Positions 35,278-43,906 of a stretch of 64,000 nt of DNA are shown piece by piece. The stretch is from NCBI RefSeq assembly GCF_039839375.1, contig NZ_JBDOQU010000010.1, positions 88,680-152,679 on the forward strand, written 5' to 3'. Source of the DNA: JBDOQU01 sp039839375. GTDB taxonomy: Bacteria; Pseudomonadota; Alphaproteobacteria; DSM-16000; Inquilinaceae. The notes beneath the pieces were generated by a model. It made no database searches. It worked only from the letters and a program-made list of their open reading frames with translations, and had not been told where the DNA came from. The stretch's first letter is position 1. Every line of letters begins with the position of its first letter. Made by a program: the position numbers and the translations under genes.

Positions 35278-36744
35278 ATGCGGGTTCTCCATGCGGCGTC
35301 GGAACTCTATCCGTTGGTCAAGACGGGCGGGTTGGCCGATGTGGCGGCGGCCCTGCCGGCGGCGCTGGCCGGGAACGGCATCGATGCGCGCGTGATCCTG
35401 CCGGGATATCCGCCCGTGATGGCGGCGCTGGGAGAAGCCGAAACTATCTTTGCCGACGCCAACCTGTTCGGCGGCGGCAGGGCGCGGCTGCTGCGCAGCA
35501 GGCTCGACGGCGTGCCCGTTCCCGCCTACGTGCTGGATGCGCCAGGGCATTTCGACCGGCCGGGCAATCCTTATCTGAGGCCGGACGGGAAGGACTGGCC
35601 GGATAATCATCTGCGCTTCGCCGCGCTCGGCTGGGCGGCGGCGCGGATCGGCGGCGGCGGCGATCGAGATTGGCGTCCGGACATCGTTCATGCCCATGAC
35701 TGGCAGGCCGGCCTTGCGCCGGCCTATCTGACCCATGGGGAAGACGAGCGTCGGCCCCGGACCGTGTTGACCATTCACAATCTGGCCTATCAGGGGCGTT
35801 TCCCGCCGGAGAGTTTCGCCGCCCTGGGCCTGCCTTCTTCGGCATGGTCGGTGGAGGGAGTCGAGTTCTATGGCGGCGTCGGCTTCCTGAAGGCCGGCCT
35901 CTGGTACGCAGACCGCATCACCACGGTCAGCCGCACCTATGCGAAGGAAATCCAGACGCCGGAGCAGGGATGCGGGCTGGACGGGCTGCTGCGCGGCCGG
36001 GCGGGCGACCTTGTCGGCATCGTCAACGGCATCGATCTCGATGTCTGGAATCCGGGAGCCGATCCGGCGCTGCCCGAACCCTTCGGCATCGACCACATGT
36101 CGGGCAAGGCGGCTGCCAAGGCCGATCTCCAGCGCCGCATGGGCCTGCGGGTGGACCAGGACGCGCCGCTGTTCGGCGTCATCAGCCGGCTGACCTGGCA
36201 CAAGGGGCTGGACCTGCTGCTGGACGCGTTGCCGGGGCTGGTCGGGCAGGGCGCGCAACTTGCCCTTCTCGGCAGCGGCGACGCGGAGCTGGAGACGGGG
36301 TTCGCGGAGGCCGCCCGCGCCTATCCCGGCAAGGTCGCGGTGCGGATCGGCTATGACGAGATCCTGGCCCACCGGATCGAGGGCGGGTCGGACATCATCA
36401 TGGTCCCCAGCCGCGCCGAGCCCTGCGGACTGACCCAACTTTACGCGCTGCGCTATGGCAGCTTGCCGCTGGTGCGCGGGGTCGGCGGGCTGGCCGACAC
36501 GATCGTGAACGCGGAGCCGGAGAACGTCGCCGCCGGGACGGCCACCGGCTTCGTCTTCCGCGAGGCCACGGTGGAGGGTCTTGCCGGCACCATCGCCTGG
36601 GCCTGCGCGCTCCATCGCGACCATGATGTCTGGCAGTCGATGCAACGCGCCGCCATGGAAGCCGATTTCGGCTGGGCGAAGGCTGCGCGGGAGTATGAGG
36701 CGCTCTATCGAGACCTCATCGGGCGCGACCTCATGGAGCGGTAG
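35278..36744 (+). CDS. glgA: glycogen synthase (ADP-glucose)
   Basis: 488 aa, GT5 family. The ADP-glucose site KTGGLADV begins at K15; HAHDWQAGL, NGIDLDVWNP, ISRLTWHKGLDLLL and the C-terminal PSRAEPCGLTQLYALRYG follow. It transfers glucose from ADP-glucose to glycogen. It overlaps the 3' end of the convergent helicase gene by 14 nt. No branching enzyme is encoded in the window. Confidence 0.95.
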   Translation: MRVLHAASELYPLVKTGGLADVAAALPAALAGNGIDARVILPGYPPVMAALGEAETIFADANLFGGGRARLLRSRLDGVPVPAYVLDAPGHFDRPGNPYLRPDGKDWPDNHLRFAALGWAAARIGGGGDRDWRPDIVHAHDWQAGLAPAYLTHGEDERRPRTVLTIHNLAYQGRFPPESFAALGLPSSAWSVEGVEFYGGVGFLKAGLWYADRITTVSRTYAKEIQTPEQGCGLDGLLRGRAGDLVGIVNGIDLDVWNPGADPALPEPFGIDHMSGKAAAKADLQRRMGLRVDQDAPLFGVISRLTWHKGLDLLLDALPGLVGQGAQLALLGSGDAELETGFAEAARAYPGKVAVRIGYDEILAHRIEGGSDIIMVPSRAEPCGLTQLYALRYGSLPLVRGVGGLADTIVNAEPENVAAGTATGFVFREATVEGLAGTIAWACALHRDHDVWQSMQRAAMEADFGWAKAAREYEALYRDLIGRDLMER

Positions 36745-39538
36745 GGGGCGACAGGAAATCCCGCGTGATCGAGACGGCTTCGGCAAGGCCGATCCGCTGG
36801 ACCTCCACCCCTTCGGGAAACGCGCCGCAGAGACGCGTCGGCATCATCGGGTCCAGCAGGACGAAAACGCCCGTATCGTCGGCGCGGCGAACCAGCCGGC
36901 CGAACGCCTGCTTGAGGCGCAGTCGGGTGATCATGTCGTCATAACGGGCGCGGCCGAAGGCGTTGCGGCGGGCGCGATGCAGGATGGTCGGGCGCGGCCA
37001 GGGCACGCGGTCGAAGACGATCAGCCGCAGCGACCGTCCCGGCACGTCGACGCCGTCGCGCACCGCGTCGGTGCCCAGCAGGCAGGATTCTTCCTCTCCC
37101 CTGAAGATGTCGACCAGCGTCGCCACATCCATGCCGTCCAGATGCTGGGCCAGCAGCGGCACGCCCGCGCTCTCCAGCGGATCGGCGATGCGGGAATGGA
37201 CGGCGCGCAGCCGGCTGATCGCGGTGAACAGGCCCAGCCCGCCGCCGCCCGCCGCCAGGAACAACTCTCGATAGGCGGCGGCCACCTGGTCCAGATCGTC
37301 CTTGCGCACGTCGCGGACTATGAGAACCCGGGTCCGTGCGGCATAATCGAAGGGCGAGGGCACCCGCGCCCTGGTCGCCGGCATCGGCAAATGCAGCGCG
37401 CCGGACCGCGCCTCCGCCGCGCGCCAATCCTCCTCGACCTCGCCGGTCCCGTCGGTCAGTGTGGCCGAGGTGACGACCATGCCGTGGGCAGGCTTGGCGA
37501 CCGCCTCGGCGAACGGGATCATCGGATCTACCCAGTGGCGGTAATAGCCGATATCGACATCGCGCCCCTGCTCACGCTCCACGCCCAGCCAGTCGACATA
37601 GTCGGGCGGCGTTTCCTGCCCCAGCCCCTTCAGCATGGCCCGCCAGCCGGCGATCTGGGTGCGCGCCCGGCGCTCCAGCGATCGGGCGGCGGCGTCCAGC
37701 CTCTGGCGGGTGTTGGGATCAAGCTCCGCCGCCTCGTCGTCCAGCCGCTCGCGGAGCGCGCGGGCGAGGTCGGTCAGCGGGGCCTGCAGCCGGGCCAACG
37801 CCGCCTCCAGCGCCATCGCGGCCTCCCTCATGCCCTCTATCGGGTCGGTCGCGTCGGTCTCCAACCCATAGGGGCCGTCCCGGCCGGCGGCGCGGGCGTA
37901 GGTCTGGGCGCGAACGAGGGCGAGGAAGGCTTCGGTCGCGCCCTGGGTCGCGCCCTCGGCGATGCGGGCGGCCCAGCCGTCGCCGGTAAGCTGGCGGGCG
38001 GCGCGGTTGATTGCGTCCAGCGCTTCCGTTGCCTTCTCATCGGACGCCACCAGATCCTCGATCCGCCGCTTCAGCCCGCGCGCCCGGCTGGCGCGGCCGG
38101 ATTCCGCGCCGATCAGCCAGCGCCGCATCTCCGCCGTCTCGAACCCCGTCAGATGGCCGGCGAACGCGCCGTCGGCGGCGTCGAACAGATGGTGCCCCTC
38201 ATCGAAGACATAGCGGCCGGGCAGGTTCGCGTCGTCGAGCCCGCCCAGCGCCGCCTGGACCATCACCAGCGCGTGGTTGGCGATGACGAGGTCGGCCTTC
38301 CGCGCCCGGCGCACGCTCCGCTCCACGAAGCAGCGGCTGTAATGGGCGCAGGCGGAATAGACGCATTCGCCCCGCCGGTCGGCGAGGCCCAGGCTGCGGC
38401 CGCGCCCGATCAGGTCCGGCAGCCAGCCCGGAAAATCGCCGCCGGTCATGTCGCCGTCGCGGGTCGCAGCGGTCCAGCGGGCCATGAGGCCAAGCGCCGT
38501 CGAGTGGGCCGGCTGCGCCTCCAATGAGCGGGTCGCCTCTTCCTGATTCAGCAGGCACAGATAGTTCTCCCGCCCCTTACGGACGACGACACGCCGCGCC
38601 TTCCGCTCCGGCAGCGGATGCAGCCGGTCCAACTCGTCGTCGATCTGGTGCTGGAGGTTCCTTGTGTAGGTGGAGATCCAGACCGGAGCGCCGTTGCGTT
38701 CCGCCCACAGGCTCGCCGGGGAGAGGTAGCCCAGCGTCTTGCCGACCCCAGTGCCGGCCTCCGCCAGCACCAGATGGGGCGAATCCTCGGCGGCGCGCGG
38801 GGAGAAGGCGGCGCTGACCGCGCTGGCATAGTCCGCCTGCTGGGGCCGCGCCTCGCTGGATGTCCCCAGCATCTCCGCCAGCCGGTTGCGGGCCTCGGCG
38901 GGATCGATGGCGTGCTGGGTCGGTGGCGGGGGCGGCGCCTCGCTCTCCCATTCCGGCAGCCGATGCCAGACCTGTAGGGCCGATCGCCGGCGGCGGTCGG
39001 TTGGGCCTTCCGCATCGCCGAGGGCAGCCGCGACGGCGGGCGCCCACAGCCAGCCGCCGCGCCCCATGGCGGCGGCGATGCCGGCGGGGTCGGAGGCTTC
39101 CTCCCGCCCCGGCGCGGTCAGGTCGCGCAGCAGCCGTTCGGCGGCGCGGCGCAGCGCGACGGCCTGGTCCTCCAGCCCGTGCGGGTCGCCCAGCCCCAGC
39201 GCCTCCGCCAGCCCGCGCGGCGTCGGTCGGCAGAAGCGGGCGGGATGGACGAAGGCGAACAGCTCCAGCACGTCGAAGGCGCGGACGGAATCCCTTCCGG
39301 CCTTGCGCGCGACCGACCGGGCATGGGCGAGGATCAGCGGCGGTCCGTCCAGGAGCGCGGGCAGGGCGTCCGCCGCCACCTCCAGCAACTCACCGTCGGC
39401 GGTCAGCCGCACGCCGCCGCGCGCACCGACGACCAGCGTGTCGGCGTGGGGCAGGGCGACGGCCGGGGCGGGGCGCTGCTGATGCGGCGCTGGCTGGGAG
39501 GGCGCGTGAGGTGAATCCGGGGGCGACATGGGCGGCAC
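36731..39538 (-). CDS. DinG/XPD-type ATP-dependent DNA helicase
   Basis: 935 aa. Walker A is EAGTGVGKTLGYL, the DEAH-type box VFDEGHHLF and motif III-like VVTSATLTDG. The Fe-S cluster cysteines are in RENYLC and GECVYSACAHYSRC. C-terminal motifs are LLGTDAVRDGVDVPG and QAFGRLVRRADD. An N-terminal extension of about 220 residues (Pro-rich start, then VVGARGGVRLTADGELLEV) precedes the helicase core. Role: DNA unwinding in repair or R-loop removal. Confidence 0.9.
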   Translation of the reverse strand: MPPMSPPDSPHAPSQPAPHQQRPAPAVALPHADTLVVGARGGVRLTADGELLEVAADALPALLDGPPLILAHARSVARKAGRDSVRAFDVLELFAFVHPARFCRPTPRGLAEALGLGDPHGLEDQAVALRRAAERLLRDLTAPGREEASDPAGIAAAMGRGGWLWAPAVAAALGDAEGPTDRRRRSALQVWHRLPEWESEAPPPPPTQHAIDPAEARNRLAEMLGTSSEARPQQADYASAVSAAFSPRAAEDSPHLVLAEAGTGVGKTLGYLSPASLWAERNGAPVWISTYTRNLQHQIDDELDRLHPLPERKARRVVVRKGRENYLCLLNQEEATRSLEAQPAHSTALGLMARWTAATRDGDMTGGDFPGWLPDLIGRGRSLGLADRRGECVYSACAHYSRCFVERSVRRARKADLVIANHALVMVQAALGGLDDANLPGRYVFDEGHHLFDAADGAFAGHLTGFETAEMRRWLIGAESGRASRARGLKRRIEDLVASDEKATEALDAINRAARQLTGDGWAARIAEGATQGATEAFLALVRAQTYARAAGRDGPYGLETDATDPIEGMREAAMALEAALARLQAPLTDLARALRERLDDEAAELDPNTRQRLDAAARSLERRARTQIAGWRAMLKGLGQETPPDYVDWLGVEREQGRDVDIGYYRHWVDPMIPFAEAVAKPAHGMVVTSATLTDGTGEVEEDWRAAEARSGALHLPMPATRARVPSPFDYAARTRVLIVRDVRKDDLDQVAAAYRELFLAAGGGGLGLFTAISRLRAVHSRIADPLESAGVPLLAQHLDGMDVATLVDIFRGEEESCLLGTDAVRDGVDVPGRSLRLIVFDRVPWPRPTILHRARRNAFGRARYDDMITRLRLKQAFGRLVRRADDTGVFVLLDPMMPTRLCGAFPEGVEVQRIGLAEAVSITRDFLSPPTAP

Positions 39539-39645
39539 TATAGCGGCGCGCCGCCCCTCCGGTCAGCCCGGACTTCAAAAGGCCGGGAGGCCCGCCTATA
39601 GTGCGCCGCTTTCCGGCCCCCTCCAGCAGAAGAATTTCCCCCAGA

Positions 39646-41172
39646 ATGACCGATAGCGCCTCCGACGATCGCGCCGACATCACCGCACCGCGCGCCCCGC
39701 ATGACGTTTCCAACCCGCTCCGGGCGCCGCGGCTGGAGAAGCTGAAGGCCCTGCGCGAGGCGGGGATCGACCCCTACCCCTACCGGTTCGAGCGGACAAC
39801 GGACGCGGCCGCACTGCACGCGAAATACGCCGACCTGCCGGCCGACACGATGACAGAGGACCGGGTGCGCGTCGCCGGCCGCATCAGGGCGATCCGCAAC
39901 AGCGGCATGTTCATCGACCTGCATGACACGGCCGGCAAGATCCAGGTGTTCAGCCATAAGGATTTTCAGTCGGAGGAGGAGCAGGCGCGGCTTAAGCTCC
40001 TGGACTTGGGCGACATGATCGGCGTCGAAGGGGTGGTGCGGCGGACCAAGCGCGGGGAACTGACGATCAACGCGCTCCAGATCACCATGCTGGCCAAGGC
40101 GCTGGAGACGCTGCCGGAGAAGTATCACGGGCTGACCGACGTGGAGCAGCGCTACCGCCAGCGCTATGTCGACCTGATCATGAACGAGGAGGCGCGGACG
40201 ACGCTGCGCCGCCGCAGCCTGATCGTCTCGGCCTTGCGCTCCTTCATGCAGGAGGAGGGATTCCTGGAGGTCGAGACGCCGATGCTGCACCCGATCCTGG
40301 GCGGCGCGTCGGCCCGGCCGTTCGTGACTCATCACAACACGCTGGACATGGACCTCTACCTCCGCATCGCGCCGGAGCTCTATCTGAAGCGGCTGATCGT
40401 GGGCGGCCTCTCCGACAAGGTGTTCGAGATCAACCGCAACTTCCGGAACGAAGGCATCTCCACCCGGCACAATCCGGAATTCACCATGCTGGAGGCCTAT
40501 TGGGCCTATGCCGACTATGCCGACGTAATGGATTTGATCGAGCGGATGTTCGCCCGCGCCGCCGTCGCCGCGACCGGCGGCACGGCGGTCGAATATGGCG
40601 GGCAGGCCATCGATTTCGGCGCGCCCTTCGTCCGCAAGCCGATGACGACGCTGGTCGAGGAGGCGACGGGCGTCGATTTCCTGGCCATCGCGGACGCCGA
40701 GGGCGCGCGGGGGGCGGCGCGGAAGCTCCAGGTCCCGATCTCGGGCAAGGAGAATTGGGGCCAGGTGGTGGAGCTGGTGTTCGGCGAGAAGGTGGAGCAC
40801 ACGCTGATCCAGCCGACTCATGTCACCGACATGCCGCGCGACATCTCCCCGCTGGCGAAGGTCAAGCGCGGCGAACCGCGCCTGACGGAGCGGTTCGAGA
40901 CCTATGTGAACGGCTGGGAACTGGTCAACGCCTTCTCGGAGCTGACCGACCCGCAGGACCAGTTCGAACGGTTCGAGGCGCAGGCCCGTGCGCGGGAGGC
41001 CGGCGACGACGAGGCCCAGATGATGGATATGGACTATATCCACGCACTGGAATACGGCCTGCCGCCGACCGGCGGCCTCGGCGTCGGCATCGACCGGCTG
41101 ACGATGCTGCTGACCGACAGCCCGTCGATCCGCGACGTCATCCTGTTCCCGACCATGCGGCCCCGGAAGTAG
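39646..41172 (+). CDS. lysS: lysine--tRNA ligase, class II
   Basis: 508 aa from ATG at 39646. The OB-fold anticodon domain (about 70-170, VRVAGRIRAIRNSGMFIDLHD) is followed by the class II catalytic domain with VETPMLHPILGGASARPF, motif 2 NRNFRNEGISTRHNPEFT and motif 3 GLGVGIDRLTMLLT. It charges tRNA-Lys. A GNAT gene lies 14 nt downstream. Confidence 0.94.
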   Translation: MTDSASDDRADITAPRAPHDVSNPLRAPRLEKLKALREAGIDPYPYRFERTTDAAALHAKYADLPADTMTEDRVRVAGRIRAIRNSGMFIDLHDTAGKIQVFSHKDFQSEEEQARLKLLDLGDMIGVEGVVRRTKRGELTINALQITMLAKALETLPEKYHGLTDVEQRYRQRYVDLIMNEEARTTLRRRSLIVSALRSFMQEEGFLEVETPMLHPILGGASARPFVTHHNTLDMDLYLRIAPELYLKRLIVGGLSDKVFEINRNFRNEGISTRHNPEFTMLEAYWAYADYADVMDLIERMFARAAVAATGGTAVEYGGQAIDFGAPFVRKPMTTLVEEATGVDFLAIADAEGARGAARKLQVPISGKENWGQVVELVFGEKVEHTLIQPTHVTDMPRDISPLAKVKRGEPRLTERFETYVNGWELVNAFSELTDPQDQFERFEAQARAREAGDDEAQMMDMDYIHALEYGLPPTGGLGVGIDRLTMLLTDSPSIRDVILFPTMRPRK

Positions 41173-41186
41173 GCGCGGGGCGACCC

Positions 41187-41639
41187 ATGGCGGACATCTT
41201 CGCCGTGACGTCCGCTCACGCCGATCGGCTGATCGCGGCCGTGCGGCGGTTCCATGGGGAAAGCGGGCATGAGGTCGGAGCGGTGCAGGAGGCGGCGATC
41301 CGGGCGCTGTGCGCGGACGGCTCGCTGGGCCGGGCATGGCTGCTGACGGTAGAGGGACGCGACGCCGGCTATGCGTTGGCCTGTTGGCGGCACTCGATCG
41401 ACCATGGCGGCCGGATCGCGGTGCTGGACGATCTCTGGGTTGATCCGGGCTTCCGCGGGCGCGGGCTGGGCCGGGCGCTGCTGGAGGCGGCGCTGACGGA
41501 CGCGGCCGCCGATGGGGCTCGCGCCGCGATGCTTGAGGTTGATGCCGCGGACAAGCGGGCGGTTGCGCTTTATGAGAGCGTCGGCTTCGCCCGCAAGGAC
41601 ACGTCGATATTCATAAAGGAACCGGCCTTCTCCCGGTGA
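41187..41639 (+). CDS. GNAT family N-acetyltransferase
   Basis: 150 aa from ATG at 41187, 14 nt after lysS. The acetyl-CoA-binding motif A is DDLWVDPGFRGRGLGRALLEAAL, and DKRAVALYESVGFARKD is motif B. The substrate is unknown. Its TGA lies in the loop of a perfect 13-bp hairpin that separates it from the convergent terC. Confidence 0.88.
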   Translation: MADIFAVTSAHADRLIAAVRRFHGESGHEVGAVQEAAIRALCADGSLGRAWLLTVEGRDAGYALACWRHSIDHGGRIAVLDDLWVDPGFRGRGLGRALLEAALTDAAADGARAAMLEVDAADKRAVALYESVGFARKDTSIFIKEPAFSR

Positions 41640-41652
41640 GGGAGAAGGCCGG
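41622..41652. terminator. bidirectional hairpin between the GNAT gene and terC
   Basis: Perfect 13-bp stem CCGGCCTTCTCCC (41622-41634) with GGGAGAAGGCCGG (41640-41652), 5-nt loop GGTGA that contains the GNAT stop codon. No clear U-run follows on either strand, so strength as an intrinsic terminator is uncertain. Confidence 0.65.
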
Positions 41653-41663
41653 TATCCGGACGG

Positions 41664-42326
41664 TCACATCGCCGCGGCGACGATGGGCCAGACCTCCTGC
41701 CCGCCGCGATAGATCATGTCCAGCGCGACATAGAGGATGACCAGAAGGCCGACATAGGCGATCCACCGATGACGGCTGAGCAGCCGGGCGATGAAGCTGG
41801 CGGCGACGCCCATCAGCGCGACCGACAGGACCAGGCCGAAGACCAGGACCCAGGGATGCTCCTGTGCCGCGCCGGCGACGGCCAGCACGTTGTCCAGCGA
41901 CATGGTCACGTCGGCGACCACGATCTGCCAGGCCGCCTGGGCGAAGGTCTTGCGCGGGGCGGAGCCGGCGACGGTGCCGTCGGCGTTCAGATCCTTGCCT
42001 TCCAGCGCCTCCTCGCTGACATGCTGGTCGTGCTCATGGCCGGAGCGCAGTTCGCGCCACATCTTCCAGCAGACCCAGAGAAGCAGGATACCGCCGGCCA
42101 GCAGCAGGCCGACGATGGCGAGAAGCTGAGTGGTGATCAAGGCGAAGAAGATACGCAGCACGGTGGCCGCGAGTATGCCGAGCAGGATCGCCTTTCTGCG
42201 CTGATCGGCAGCCAGGCCGGCGGCGGCCAAGCCGATGACGATGGCGTTGTCGCCGGCCAGCACCAGGTCGATCATGATGACCTGGGCGAAGGCGGCCAGC
42301 ATTTCAGGGGACAAGAATTCGGGCAT
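41664..42326 (-). CDS. TerC family integral membrane protein
   Basis: 220 aa, seven or so membrane helices. The TerC signature DLVLAGDNAIVIGLAA near the N-terminus and its inverted partner VVADVTMSLDNVLAVAG carry the conserved Asp/Asn of the family, with a soluble acidic loop between. TerC proteins export metal ions, Mn2+ in several bacteria. The long upstream region holds several hairpins; see the candidate structured RNA. Confidence 0.9.
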   Translation of the reverse strand: MPEFLSPEMLAAFAQVIMIDLVLAGDNAIVIGLAAAGLAADQRRKAILLGILAATVLRIFFALITTQLLAIVGLLLAGGILLLWVCWKMWRELRSGHEHDQHVSEEALEGKDLNADGTVAGSAPRKTFAQAAWQIVVADVTMSLDNVLAVAGAAQEHPWVLVFGLVLSVALMGVAASFIARLLSRHRWIAYVGLLVILYVALDMIYRGGQEVWPIVAAAM

Positions 42327-42399
42327 CCGTCTGCCTTTCCGAACGTTGAAACCAAGCAGCCGCCGCCCGCCGGGCCGCCGACACGCCGACCGAACCCGA

Positions 42400-42540
42400 C
42401 CCTTCCCACAAAGAAGGGGCGTCGCTCATTGCCGGGATGTCGGAGGTGGATGGGAACGAGAGCGAGCCACTCCGATATCGTCCAGCCGACATCACAGTTC
42501 GATCGAACTGCCAGAGGGGCCCGGTCTGGTCCTCTTTTTA
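42400..42540 (+). ncRNA. candidate structured RNA (sRNA or terC leader, either strand)
   Basis: Four stems in a row: CCCTTC/GAAGGG (42400-42405 with 42413-42418), GATGTCGG/CCGACATC (42436-42443 with 42486-42493) enclosing GGAGGTGG/CCACTCC (42442-42449 with 42467-42473), CAGTTC/GAACTG (42495-42510), and AGAGG...CCTCT (42513-42535) followed by five T. The final U-run favours a plus-strand RNA. On the minus strand the same stems would form the terC 5' leader. No family was recognised. Confidence 0.35.
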
Positions 42541-42581
42541 TGCGCATCGCCCGCGGTGAAATCAAGCGGGCAGTCGGGCGA

Positions 42582-42607
42582 CATGGTTCGACGAGCTCAC
42601 CATGAGG
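42582..42607 (+). repeat. family B repeat, half copy
   Basis: One half-unit, CATGGTTCGACGAGCTCAC followed by CATGAGG, as in the second half of copy 1 (1301-1323). It lies 25 bp from the family A copy that follows, so the terC upstream region has collected several repeat types. Confidence 0.7.
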
Positions 42608-42631
42608 GGAGGGTGAAGACCTTCCCACTTC

Positions 42632-42898
42632 GTCATTCCGGGCTTGACCCGGAATCCATGGGCCATGGCTACTTTCACCGGCGGCGAAAGAGTGAGCGCC
42701 GTTCCAGCCGTCATCGACGCCGTATGGATGCCGGATCAAGTCCCATAGGCGCTAACTTTGGTCGTAATTTTCCCCTCTCCTGCTTGCGGGAGAGGGAGGG
42801 ACCCGCCGCGAAGCGGTGGGAGGGTGAGGGTTTTGAAGGCGAGGGTGTGAGGCTCACCGCCTCAAAGTTAGCGCCTATGGGATCAAGTCCGGCATGAC
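42632..42898 (+). repeat. family A repeat, copy 3, interrupted by a 138-bp insertion
   Basis: Left part 42632-42742 and right end 42890-42898, with a 9-bp target duplication and a 138-bp element between them. Removing 42743-42889 leaves 120 bp, against 121 and 117 bp for the other copies. The left end GTCATTCCGG and right end CGGCATGAC are conserved. Confidence 0.85.
42743..42880 (+). mobile_element. 138-bp MITE-like element with perfect 18-bp terminal inverted repeats
   Basis: Ends CCATAGGCGCTAACTTTG (42743-42760) and CAAAGTTAGCGCCTATGG (42863-42880) are exact inverse complements. The 9-bp GATCAAGTC flanks both sides (42734-42742 and 42881-42889) and occurs once at the equivalent point of the uninterrupted family A copies. 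The interior (about 42771-42830) is family C-like sequence. It has no coding capacity and must rely on a transposase elsewhere. Confidence 0.85.
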
Positions 42899-42987
42899 GT
42901 TCTTCTGGAAGTGACCTCCGACACTTATGCAGGAGCGCCTCCCGTTGATAAGGTGAGGGCGATTCCCGCAACAGCAGACGCTGCGCC

Positions 42988-43767
42988 ATGCTCCAGGGCC
43001 TTTCCCGAATGCTGCCGACCATCGAGACCGAGGCGCTGGATGAGGCGGCGGTCTACCGGATGGAGCGGCTCTACGCCCGGACGGCCGCGCCGGGGAAGGG
43101 CGCTCCGGGCGTGCTGGAGTGCCCGATCTGCAACCGGACGGCGCTGCGGTTCCTGCCCTTCGGGCTGGGCGGGCGGCGGAACGCGATGTGCCCGACCTGC
43201 GGGTCGGTCGAGCGTCACCGTTTCCTCTGGCTCTACCTGACGACCCGGACGGACCTGCTGACCGGCCGGCACCGAGTGCTTCATACGGCGCCGGAGACGG
43301 CGCTGGAGGAGCGGCTACGGGGGCTGCCGAACCTGCGCTACGAAAGCGTCGACCGGTTCAACCCCTATGCCGACCGGCAGGCCGACCTGACCGACCTGCC
43401 CTATGGCGACGGGACGTTCGACGTGGTGCTGACCTCCCACGTGCTGGAGCACATCCCCGACGACCGGAAGGCGATGGCCGAATTGGCGCGCGTGACGCGA
43501 AGGGGCGGCCGGGCCGTCGTGATGGTGCCCTATACCCCGAAGGAGGCGGTCTCGCCGGAAGGGCGGGACATCGCGTCGCCGGCCGAACGGATGGCGCGGT
43601 TCGGCCATCCCTACCATTACCGCTATTACGGCCGCGACCTGGTCGACCGGCTGGCCGATGCCGGGTTCGAGGCCAAGGGCGTGTCGTCCCGGCAGATGCT
43701 GTCCCCGCACAGGCGGCGGCGGTTCCGCATCAACGCCAACTGGCTGTTCCACTGCATCCGCCGATAA
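42988..43767 (+). CDS. zinc-ribbon SAM-dependent methyltransferase
   Basis: 259 aa. Residues about 44-75 form a four-Cys zinc ribbon (ECPICNRTALRFLPFG and MCPTCGSVERHRF), and the rest is a type 11 methyltransferase: HTAPETALEERLR replaces the usual glycine-rich motif I, then SVDRFNPYADRQADLTDLPYG, DVVLTSHVLEHIPDD and the C-terminal HYRYYGRDLVDRL. An alternative start is M8 at 43009. The target may be a protein, RNA or lipid and cannot be told from the sequence. Confidence 0.8.
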   Translation: MLQGLSRMLPTIETEALDEAAVYRMERLYARTAAPGKGAPGVLECPICNRTALRFLPFGLGGRRNAMCPTCGSVERHRFLWLYLTTRTDLLTGRHRVLHTAPETALEERLRGLPNLRYESVDRFNPYADRQADLTDLPYGDGTFDVVLTSHVLEHIPDDRKAMAELARVTRRGGRAVVMVPYTPKEAVSPEGRDIASPAERMARFGHPYHYRYYGRDLVDRLADAGFEAKGVSSRQMLSPHRRRRFRINANWLFHCIRR

Positions 43768-43828
43768 CGGTTCATGCGTATCTCTTGCAGCGGGCCGGAC
43801 GGATGCCCATATACCTAATAATAAACGA

Positions 43829-43849
43829 TATATATCAAATTGATATATA
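43829..43849 (+). promoter_or_regulatory. 21-bp palindrome upstream of the small membrane protein
   Basis: TATATATCAA-A-TTGATATATA, arms of 10 bp around a single A, in an AT-rich patch 58 nt upstream of the ATG at 43907. It has the size and symmetry of a dimeric repressor site and also contains -10-like TATATA. The regulator is unknown. Confidence 0.45.
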
Positions 43850-43906
43850 GGCCTGTCCGCAATTTCTGGCTTTGCCCCGCGACGGCCTGACGATTTGGAG
43901 AGGACC

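Noticed and set aside
42327..42540. yybP-ykoY manganese riboswitch for terC
   Set aside because: Context is right, but the conserved GGGGAGUAG-like loop could not be found on the minus strand; kept only as an unclassified structured RNA.
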